This document shows positions 8,978-15,964 of a DNA stretch of 64,000 nt, piece after piece. Position numbers and translations under genes: made by a program. The notes beneath the pieces were generated by a model. It saw only the letters and a program-made list of their open reading frames with translations. It was not told the origin of the DNA and did no database searches. The stretch is from Lujinxingia vulgaris (lineage in GTDB: Bacteria > Myxococcota_A > Bradymonadia > Bradymonadales > Bradymonadaceae), in contig NZ_VOSM01000011.1 of NCBI RefSeq assembly GCF_007997015.1, positions 83,240-147,239 on the forward strand. Reading direction: 5' to 3'. How positions within the stretch are numbered: position 1 is the stretch's first letter; each line of letters begins with the position of its first letter.

Positions 8978-10915
8978 TTAGAGCGAGGGGAACCCATTAC
9001 CCAGGTCATCGACGGCGGTGATGACACCATCGGGGATGCTGAGATCGGCCACGTACCAGAACTCGCGCTGATTACTCATACGACGCTCAAAGGTCTGAGC
9101 GAGGGTTCCGCCCAGGTAGACGTTAATAAGGGCGTCGGTGGGGTTATCACCGGCAGAGGTGCCCGGGTAATAGTAGACGCCCACCGCGTAGTCACCCGGA
9201 GCGGCCTCATCGTGGTTGACGTTTTCGGGGCCGCCGCAGCAGGTGTCGTCGCGGTCAAGGCTGGTTTCGCTTCCGTCGCCCCAGGTGGGGTTGCGGTTGG
9301 AGAAATAGATATCCCAGCTGGTGTTCCAGCTGTCGGCGTTCTCCACGTTGAGGTAGTGGAGGTCGAGGTCGGTGCGGGCGCCGGTAGGCATCTCCCAGGC
9401 AAGCTCCACCCAGATGTCGCCACCGGGGACCACATCAATGAAGAGCGCGGAGGGCTCACACGAGGTGAGACCTGCGCCGTCGTAGACGGTGAGCTCCACC
9501 ACGTAGCGGCCCGCGTAAGGGAGCCAGAGGGTGGGGGATTCGGAGGTGATGGAGGGCGAGATCTGGGTCTGGGCGCTGAGCGGCTTGTCGCGCAGCGACC
9601 ACTCGTAGGTGACCTGGGTGCCGTCGGGATCGTCGGAGAGGCTGCCATCGAGTTCGATGGTGGCAAGCGGGCTTGCGACGATGCCTTCGGAGGCGTCGAA
9701 CCAGCGGCTGGTGCCCTGGACGCGGGCGCGAGCGCGGGCGTTGGGGCAGGTCAGGAGCGAGCCCTGGCCGACGACGTCGACGTAGGTGTTCTGGCGAGCG
9801 GCGTCGTTGCTGGTGATTTTGAGGACGCCCTCATTGAGGACTTCTTCCAGCGGGGCGTAGGTGAGTACGAAGTTGACGCTCTGGCGGGGGCCGATGTTGG
9901 CGACGCCACCGGTGGAGAGGTTGCCGGGGAGGCTGGATTCGGCGACTTCGAAGACGCCGGCGTCATCTTCAAACTCGACGCCGCCGATGATCAGCTCGGC
10001 GATGGCGCTGCAGTTGGTGACGGTGACGGTGCGGCGCGCGACGTTGTCGATGGAGGCCTGGCCGAAGTTGATCTCCTCGTCGACTTCCAGGCAGGGGGCG
10101 TCGCTGTTGGCGGAGATCAGCACCTTGGTGCGGGGGGATTCCGCGTCGTTGCTCTCGATGGTGATCTCGGCGGTGCGAAACTCCGAGCTGGTCGGCAAAA
10201 AGATCACGCGAACCATCACCGACTCACCAGGCAAGATAACCTCGGGGGCCACGGTGGTGTCGTTGGCGCGGTCAGGGAACTGACCCTCGGGCTCCTCACC
10301 GGTGGGCTGGGGGAAGGTCATGGAGAAGTCGGAGTGGCCGTCGAGTTCAATGGAGTCGATCTCGAGGGGGGCGTAGCCGATGTTGGTGATCTCGGTGACG
10401 CGCCAGTCTTCGCTTCCTTCGGGGGTGCGGGCGAAGGTGACGATCTCGGGGGTGAAGATCTGCGGGGTGGGAGCGTCGGCGTTGAGCGCCACTTCGAAGG
10501 ATTCGTTGCCGGGATCGTTGGTGCTCATGATGAGCACGCCGCTGGATGCCTCAATGGCCGTGGGGGCGTACTCGACATAGATCTCGGCGAGCTCGTTGGG
10601 CGCCAGGCTCAACGAGGAGGGGCTGTCTTCGGCCAGGCTAAAGGCCGAGGCGTTCTCGCCCTGGATGCGGAAGTCGTCGACGGTGAGGGTGGCCTCGCCG
10701 GTGTTCTCGATGACGATGAGCTCGGCGATGGAGTCGCCGATGGCCACCTGCTCAAAGTTGAGCTGGGAGGGGGTCACGCTGATGGTGGCCGAGTCGGTGC
10801 CGGTGATGTTGCCGTCGTCCTGGTCATCGTTGCAGGCAAAGAGCGCGAGGGAGAGAACGACACTTAAGAGCAGCGTCAGGCCGGAGGAGCGCGGGAAGCG
10901 AGGAATGGGGATCAT
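8978..10915 (-). CDS. Anchor-D/PKD lipoprotein, tandem duplicate A
   Basis: A 645-residue lipoprotein. The signal peptide SGLTLLLSVVLSLALFAC ends in a lipobox, followed by an acidic Asp-rich linker (NDDQDDGN). Three ASH/choice-of-anchor-D units follow (LNFEQVAIGDS, VTFARTPEGSE, INFGQASIDNVAR), then a PKD-like unit (LDGSLSDDPDGTQVTYEWS) and a C-terminal LDLHYLNVENA...CCGGPENVNHD domain. It is nearly identical over its first 500 or so residues to the gene upstream at 11291, with differences concentrated in the last 130 residues. I start at 10913-10915; an in-frame ATG at 10990 would put 25 polar residues ahead of the signal peptide. Promoter and terminator are also duplicated. Function unknown. 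Confidence 0.82.
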   Translation of the reverse strand: MIPIPRFPRSSGLTLLLSVVLSLALFACNDDQDDGNITGTDSATISVTPSQLNFEQVAIGDSIAELIVIENTGEATLTVDDFRIQGENASAFSLAEDSPSSLSLAPNELAEIYVEYAPTAIEASSGVLIMSTNDPGNESFEVALNADAPTPQIFTPEIVTFARTPEGSEDWRVTEITNIGYAPLEIDSIELDGHSDFSMTFPQPTGEEPEGQFPDRANDTTVAPEVILPGESVMVRVIFLPTSSEFRTAEITIESNDAESPRTKVLISANSDAPCLEVDEEINFGQASIDNVARRTVTVTNCSAIAELIIGGVEFEDDAGVFEVAESSLPGNLSTGGVANIGPRQSVNFVLTYAPLEEVLNEGVLKITSNDAARQNTYVDVVGQGSLLTCPNARARARVQGTSRWFDASEGIVASPLATIELDGSLSDDPDGTQVTYEWSLRDKPLSAQTQISPSITSESPTLWLPYAGRYVVELTVYDGAGLTSCEPSALFIDVVPGGDIWVELAWEMPTGARTDLDLHYLNVENADSWNTSWDIYFSNRNPTWGDGSETSLDRDDTCCGGPENVNHDEAAPGDYAVGVYYYPGTSAGDNPTDALINVYLGGTLAQTFERRMSNQREFWYVADLSIPDGVITAVDDLGNGFPSL

Positions 10916-11095
10916 GGATGTATCCGTCGGCAGAGTTAGATCAGTCAGTCTTCTGAGTAGAGGCACGCGATGGATCTTTAGGGCTGACATGCGCTCGAAA
11001 TCCCTGGCCTGATCGGGCGATTCGGATCGTGAACATGCTCGCCCATACGAGGGACCGGGGAGCCGAAGCCAAAAGGCTTGAGTCAGGGGGAGAAA

Positions 11096-11124
11096 ACTAT
11101 AGGGATCGCGCGGTTGTGCGTCAA
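11096..11124 (-). promoter_or_regulatory. Promoter of tandem duplicate A
   Basis: On the minus strand TTGACG (11119-11124), 17 nt, TATAGT (11096-11101), the same -35, spacing and -10 as at 8795-8823. The 375-nt gap 10916-11290 holds this promoter and the terminator at 11211-11245, but no gene. Confidence 0.65.
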
Positions 11125-11210
11125 TCTTCGCGCTGAATCGTCATTCAGTCATGTGTGAAGCGCCGAGAAGTGTGGGGTCGATGTTGGGTTTTCACGGTCT
11201 GAAATCGCCT

Positions 11211-11245
11211 AAAAAAGAAGGCCGAAGTCGGTGACTTCGGCCTTC
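11211..11245 (-). terminator. Rho-independent terminator of tandem duplicate B
   Basis: A perfect 13-bp stem (11217-11229 with 11233-11245), loop GGT, six U residues on the minus strand. It shares the GGCCGAAGTC core with the terminator at 8902-8933, so it was probably copied with the gene. Confidence 0.9.
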
Positions 11246-11290
11246 TCTGCGTTTCCGATGTAGCTCCCCCCGGAAAGGGAGAGAGGGCGT

Positions 11291-13228
11291 TTAGAGCGAG
11301 GGATACCCGTCGGGGAAGAGCTCGTCGTGGACGGTGACGCTGAACTCGGGAAGACCGATGTCGGCGACGTACCAGAACTCGGGGCTGGCGTTCATGCGCC
11401 GCGTCAGCGTCTGAGCGAGGCTGCCACCCAGGTAGATGTTGACGGTGACGTCGGTGCCGCCTCCGCCGCCGCTGTAGAAGTAGACGCCGACGGCGTAGTC
11501 GCCGGCGACGGCTTCGTTGTGGTTGACGTTCTCGGGGCCACCACAGCAGAGGTCATCGCGGTCCAGGCTGGTCTCGCTGCCGTCGTTCCAGGTGGGGTTG
11601 CGGTTGGCGAAGTAGACATCCCAGGGGCGGGCGTTCCAACGATCGGCGTTTTCCAGGTTGAGGTAGTGGAGATCCATGTCGGTGCGAGCGCCCGAGGCGG
11701 TATCCCAGGCAAGCTCGACCCAGATGTCGCCACCGGGGACCACATCGATGAAGAGCTCGGCGGGCTCACACGAGGTGAGACCGGCGCCGTCGTAGACGGT
11801 GAGCTCCACCACGTAGCGGCCCGCGTAAGGGAGCCAGAGGGTGGGGGTCTCGGAGGTGATGGAGGGTGAGATCTGGGTCTGGGCGCTGAGCGGCTTGTCG
11901 CGCAACGACCACTCGTAGGTGACCTGGGTGCCGTCGGGATCGTCGGAGATGCTGCCGTCGAGCTCGATGGTGGCAAGCGGGCTTGCGACGATGCCTTCAG
12001 AAGCGTCGAACCAGCGGCTGGTGCCCTGGACGCGGGCGCGAGCGCGGGCGTTGGGACAGGTCAGGAGCGAGCCCTGGCCGACGACGTCGACGTAGGTGTA
12101 CTGGCGAGCGGCGTCGTTGCTGGTGATCTTGAGGACGCCCTCGTTGAGGACTTCTTCCAGCGGGGCGTAGGTGAGCACGAAGTTGGCGCTCTGGCGGGGG
12201 CCGATGTTGGCGACGCCGCCGGTAGGGAGGTTGCCGGGGAGGCTGGATTCGGCGACTTCGAAGACGCCGGCGTCATCTTCAAACTCGACGCCGCCGATGA
12301 CCAGCTCGGCGATCGCGCTGCAGTTGGTGACGGTGATGGTGCGGCGCGCGACGTTGTCGATGGAGGCCTGACCGAAGTTGATTTCTTCGTCGACTTCCAG
12401 GCAGGGGGCGTCGCTGTTGGCGGAGATCAGCACCTTGGTGCGGGGGGATTCCGCGTCGTTGCTCTCAATGGTGATCTCGGCGGTGCGGAAGTCCGAGCTG
12501 GTGGGAAGGAAGATCACGCGGACCATGACCGACTCACCGGGCAAGATGACCTCGGGGGCCACGGTGGTGTCGTTGGCGCGGTCGGGGAACTGGCCTTCTT
12601 CCTCTTCGCCGGTGGGCTGGGGGAAGGTCATGGAGAAGTCGGAGTGGCCGTCGAGCTCGATGGAGTCGATCTCAAGGGGGGCGTAGCCGATGTTGGTGAT
12701 CTCGGTGACGCGCCATTCCTCGCTTCCCTCGGGGGTGCGGGCGAAGGTGACGATCTCGGGGGTGAAGATCTGGGGGGAGGGCGCGTCGGCGCGCAGCTCC
12801 ACGTTGAAGGATTCCCGAGACGGATCGTTGGAGCGCATGTTGAGCGTGCCGCTGGAGGCCGCGATGGCCGTGGGGGCGTACTCGACATAGATCTCGGCGA
12901 GCTCGTTGGGCGCCAGGCTCAACGAGGAGGGGGTGCCTTCGGCCAGGCTAAAGGCCGAGGCGCTCTCGCCCTGGATCTGGAAGTTGCTGACATTGAGGGT
13001 GGCCTCACCGGTGTTCTCGATGACGATGAGCTCGGCGATGGAGTCGCCAATGGCCACCTGCTCGAAGTTGAGCTGGGTGGGGTTGACGGTGAGGGTGGCC
13101 GAGTCGGTGCCGGTGATGTTGCCGTCGCCCTCGTCGTCGCCACAGGCGAAGAGCGCGAGGGAGAGGAAGACACTTAAAAGCAGCGTCAGGCCGGAGGGGC
13201 GGCGGGCGAAGAGGGATGGCTGGATCAT
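11291..13228 (-). CDS. Anchor-D/PKD lipoprotein, tandem duplicate B
   Basis: A 645-residue paralogue of the gene at 8978 with the same signal peptide type (LALFAC lipobox), acidic linker, three ASH/choice-of-anchor-D units, PKD-like unit (LDGSISDDPDGTQVTYEWS) and C-terminal domain (MDLHYLNLENADRWN, LCCGGPENVNHN). The repeat region is almost residue-for-residue the same as in duplicate A. The C-terminal domain differs by many substitutions and a shorter Gly-rich loop (YSGGGGGTD). The DRDD-x-CCGGPEN string is shared by A and B but reads LDIDDLWGVAPENI in the third paralogue. I start at 13226-13228, matching duplicate A. The role is unknown and presumably surface-exposed. Confidence 0.82.
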   Translation of the reverse strand: MIQPSLFARRPSGLTLLLSVFLSLALFACGDDEGDGNITGTDSATLTVNPTQLNFEQVAIGDSIAELIVIENTGEATLNVSNFQIQGESASAFSLAEGTPSSLSLAPNELAEIYVEYAPTAIAASSGTLNMRSNDPSRESFNVELRADAPSPQIFTPEIVTFARTPEGSEEWRVTEITNIGYAPLEIDSIELDGHSDFSMTFPQPTGEEEEGQFPDRANDTTVAPEVILPGESVMVRVIFLPTSSDFRTAEITIESNDAESPRTKVLISANSDAPCLEVDEEINFGQASIDNVARRTITVTNCSAIAELVIGGVEFEDDAGVFEVAESSLPGNLPTGGVANIGPRQSANFVLTYAPLEEVLNEGVLKITSNDAARQYTYVDVVGQGSLLTCPNARARARVQGTSRWFDASEGIVASPLATIELDGSISDDPDGTQVTYEWSLRDKPLSAQTQISPSITSETPTLWLPYAGRYVVELTVYDGAGLTSCEPAELFIDVVPGGDIWVELAWDTASGARTDMDLHYLNLENADRWNARPWDVYFANRNPTWNDGSETSLDRDDLCCGGPENVNHNEAVAGDYAVGVYFYSGGGGGTDVTVNIYLGGSLAQTLTRRMNASPEFWYVADIGLPEFSVTVHDELFPDGYPSL

Positions 13229-13341
13229 GAATCTATCCGTCGGCAAGCGTGGGTCAGTGAGCGTGAACACCGGTTGGCGAGGAGTGAAGCTCGAATCGAC
13301 CCTTTCGCCGGGGCGATCCGAAAACTGCTCGCAACTGCGTA

Positions 13342-13370
13342 AGGGTAGCGAAGTGTAGGAGGGGCGTCAA
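13342..13370 (-). promoter_or_regulatory. Promoter of tandem duplicate B
   Basis: On the minus strand TTGACG (13365-13370), 17 nt, TACCCT (13342-13347). The -35 and spacing match the promoters of the two other paralogues, but the -10 is weaker. Confidence 0.5.
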
Positions 13371-13481
13371 AAGGTTGAGAGGCAAAGGGTATCCGCGTCG
13401 GGAGGACGCTTGTTTGGGAACGCGCTGCGTTGTGCGAAGGTGGTTGCGACGCCCGCGTGACGCGGAAGGTCAGCGAGATCA

Positions 13482-13652
13482 ATGGTGATGAAGTCGTTTA
13501 TTTATGCGGCTGATCGCGATGTGGTGGGAACGCAAGAGGTGCGCGTCCGGCTGCCAGAGGATGCGTTTATGGAGATGCGAGACGAGGGCGAATGTGGCCA
13601 GGGGCGGCGAGCGCGCGTGTGTAATGAGATGTTAAAGTGGGGGCGCGTCTGA
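13482..13652 (+). CDS. Possible small protein (56 residues), unrecognised
   Basis: An open frame ATG-TGA of 56 codons in the 571-nt gap 13229-13799. The product begins MVMKSFIYAADRDVVG and is charged, with two Cys and no membrane segment. The ribosome site is weak and codon use is only partly like neighbouring genes. The rest of the gap holds the promoter at 13342-13370 and nothing else I can name. It may be chance. Confidence 0.25.
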   Translation: MVMKSFIYAADRDVVGTQEVRVRLPEDAFMEMRDEGECGQGRRARVCNEMLKWGRV

Positions 13653-13799
13653 TCGCACTGAGTTGGCGATCCGAATGAAGATCGGATTGAATAAAGAAAA
13701 TTCGGGCGTCGTCGATAAGGGTGTCGACGATGTAAACCGAGACCCCGAGCGAGCTTTCTGGCCAGCCGGCCACACGCCATAACGATGAGGAGAGAGAAG

Positions 13800-15098
13800 A
13801 TGAACGCCAACGCGATGTGGAGACTGTTAGCGACGCTGGTGGTCGCAGCGCTGCTGCCGGGCTGTTTGATTGTCTCGGAGACCGATTACCACGACGACGA
13901 TTGCGACGTGGACTGCTACGACTACGAGATGGTCCAAACCTACTGCGACGCCTGGCAGTGCTGGGATGAGACCTGGATCGAGACGACCTGCACCACGACC
14001 TGCGATGAGACGTACTACCCCGATGATCCCTACACCGACCCGTGGGACTCGGCGGAGTGCTACAGCGATGTGGAGTGCGGTGAGGGCCAGATCTGCGTGG
14101 GCAACCGCTGTGAGGCGGCCGACACCGATGTGCGCGGCGAATCCGGTCTTTGCCAGGCGTGTGAGTCGTCGGCGGATTGTGTGGAAGATGGCGCGCTTTG
14201 CATTCGCCTCAACTACGACCAGGCCACAAACACCGGTGAGAAGGTCTGTGGACGGGCGTGTGAGTACAACCACGAGTGCCCGGCCGGGTTCAGCTGCATC
14301 AACATCAGCGGTGAGACGGGTGTCTCGGCTCAGTGCTTGCCCAACATCGGTGAGACGGAGCTTCGCACCTGCAACCCCTCGCCGGAGCTGGAGTGCGTGC
14401 GGGCCAACGACTGCCAGCTCGGTGAGAGCTGCGTGAATAACGAGTGCGTCGGACCGCAGAGCGCGGAGTGCGGCACCAACAACCCCTGCCCCAACGGGCA
14501 AGTCTGCCGCAACCTGAGCTGCGTGGACGTGGACGCGCCGGAGTGCGTCGATCGCAACGACTGCTCGTCGAGCGAGATCTGCATCGATGGCGAGTGCGTG
14601 CGCCAGAATGAGAGCTGCGTCTTCAATGAAGAGTGCGACTCCGATGCGCGCTGCGTCGATGGTCAGTGCCAGGCGACCTGCTCCGATGACGCGCAGTGCG
14701 GCGCCAACGAGCGTTGCCGTCAGGGGCTGTGCGAAGTGGTGGAGTGTCGCCGTAGCGGTGACTGCGCCGCGGGTAACATCTGCGTGGAAGCGTCCTGCGA
14801 GCCCTCCTGCCAGAGCGACGCGGAGTGCGGTGACGGGTTCATCTGCTCAAGCCTCAACTACTGCGTCAAAGATCCCAACGTGGAGTGCCGCGCGACCGCC
14901 GAGTGCGCCCGTAACGAGATCTGCGTCGACGGAAGCTGCGAGACGCCCTGCAGCTGCAACCAGCAGTGCGGCACCGGTCAGGTCTGCGACATGGACACCG
15001 GCATGTGCGAAGAGCCCTCCGGGAGCGTGGCGCAGTGCGACGATGACTGCGACTGCCCCAGCGGTCTGAGCTGCTCGGCCAGCGGGCAGTGTGAGTGA
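13800..15098 (+). CDS. Cys-rich repeat lipoprotein
   Basis: A 432-residue secreted lipoprotein. A signal peptide ending LLPGC is followed by an Asp/Tyr/Cys-rich stretch (DYHDDDCDVDCYDYE). About ten degenerate Cys-rich units of 30-40 residues follow, of the type ECVxxNDCxxGExCVNNECV, GQICVGNRCE and CGANERCRQGLCE. The spacing suggests disulfide knots like those of Dickkopf/EGF-type repeats, common in myxobacterial and Bradymonadales surface proteins. The ATG at 13800 follows GAGGAGAGAG by about 4 nt; the in-frame ATG at 13785 overlaps that site. It needs an oxidising compartment, hence periplasm or cell surface. The binding partner is unknown. Its terminator at 15152-15189 is shared with the convergent gene. 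Confidence 0.8.
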   Translation: MNANAMWRLLATLVVAALLPGCLIVSETDYHDDDCDVDCYDYEMVQTYCDAWQCWDETWIETTCTTTCDETYYPDDPYTDPWDSAECYSDVECGEGQICVGNRCEAADTDVRGESGLCQACESSADCVEDGALCIRLNYDQATNTGEKVCGRACEYNHECPAGFSCINISGETGVSAQCLPNIGETELRTCNPSPELECVRANDCQLGESCVNNECVGPQSAECGTNNPCPNGQVCRNLSCVDVDAPECVDRNDCSSSEICIDGECVRQNESCVFNEECDSDARCVDGQCQATCSDDAQCGANERCRQGLCEVVECRRSGDCAAGNICVEASCEPSCQSDAECGDGFICSSLNYCVKDPNVECRATAECARNEICVDGSCETPCSCNQQCGTGQVCDMDTGMCEEPSGSVAQCDDDCDCPSGLSCSASGQCE

Positions 15099-15151
15099 GG
15101 TCAGTGAGGGCGGGCGAGAGGTTCGCGCCCGCTCTTAAGAAGCGATGAACG

Positions 15152-15189
15152 AAAGAAGCCCCGGCAGCGTCAGCTGCCGGGGCTTCTTT
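15152..15189. terminator. Bidirectional intrinsic terminator between convergent genes
   Basis: A 17-bp perfect stem (15152-15168 with 15173-15189) with a 4-nt loop, A/T-rich at both outer ends. It serves the Cys-rich lipoprotein gene on the plus strand and the small lipoprotein gene ending at 15266 on the minus strand. Confidence 0.9.
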
Positions 15190-15265
15190 ATTTAGAAAGA
15201 TCGGCTGAAGGTTGGCGGTGTGCCGGGTTGGCGAGGACGTTGCGGTCGTTCGCGCGGCGCGATCT

Positions 15266-15964
15266 TCAGTCGAGTGAGGCTTCGGGTTCGCCGGCCGTGG
15301 CCGAGTTGGCCTCTGGGATGGGCTCGTAGGGGACGAGTTCGAAGACCTCGGAGGTGACGCAGGGGGTCTCGTCGCCCAGGTCTTCGGCGAGCTGGGGAGT
15401 GCATTCGAGGTCGCCCTCGAGGGCGATCACCGTTTCGTAGCGCTGGCGGGTGTGGCGGGCGGCGGGTCCGTCGAGGATGAACTCGGCGTCGACGCGGCCG
15501 ACCCGGCACCAGCTCTCGAGCTCGCCACGGGTGGCAGGCGAAGCGTAGGTGTGGCTGGCGCTGGCCGTGGCGTTGTCGTCGTTCCAGGTGAGGCGATCTT
15601 CGGGGCGAGTGAGATCGGCGCAGCTGGAAAAATCAGGGCAGTCCGCGAGCTCGAGGGTCGGTGGGGCTGCGTCAGCTTCGGCGCCGGCGTCGGTTGATGC
15701 TTCGGCCGGCGCCTCGGGCTGCGTATCGGCAGGAAGTTCGCTGCTGGCGCGGCGCGCTTCGATGCCGGCCATGGGAGCCTGGGTGGGCTGCGGGGTGCAG
15801 CCCTGCTCATCGAGGCGGTAGGCGTCGATGGCCCACAGCCCCAGGGCATCTTCGATGGTGGGTTTGGGGGGCGGGGCGTTGACGGTGGGGTTTTTGCAGC
15901 CGACGCCGAGCGTCAGGCCTAACCCCACCGCCAGCCAGGCGGTGCGGTGATCGAGGATGCTCAT
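15266..15964 (-). CDS. Small acidic lipoprotein coupled to the ceramidase-like gene
   Basis: A 232-residue lipoprotein with a signal peptide ending LGVGC, then a Pro-rich linker (NAPPPKPT) and EDALGLWAIDAYRLDEQGC. An Ala/Glu/Asp-rich insert precedes a beta-rich domain (RLTWNDDNATASASHTYAS). I do not recognise the family. The start ATG overlaps the TGA of the upstream gene by 4 bp (ATGA, 15961-15964), so translation is almost certainly coupled and the product probably acts with the ceramidase-like protein. Confidence 0.7.
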   Translation of the reverse strand: MSILDHRTAWLAVGLGLTLGVGCKNPTVNAPPPKPTIEDALGLWAIDAYRLDEQGCTPQPTQAPMAGIEARRASSELPADTQPEAPAEASTDAGAEADAAPPTLELADCPDFSSCADLTRPEDRLTWNDDNATASASHTYASPATRGELESWCRVGRVDAEFILDGPAARHTRQRYETVIALEGDLECTPQLAEDLGDETPCVTSEVFELVPYEPIPEANSATAGEPEASLD

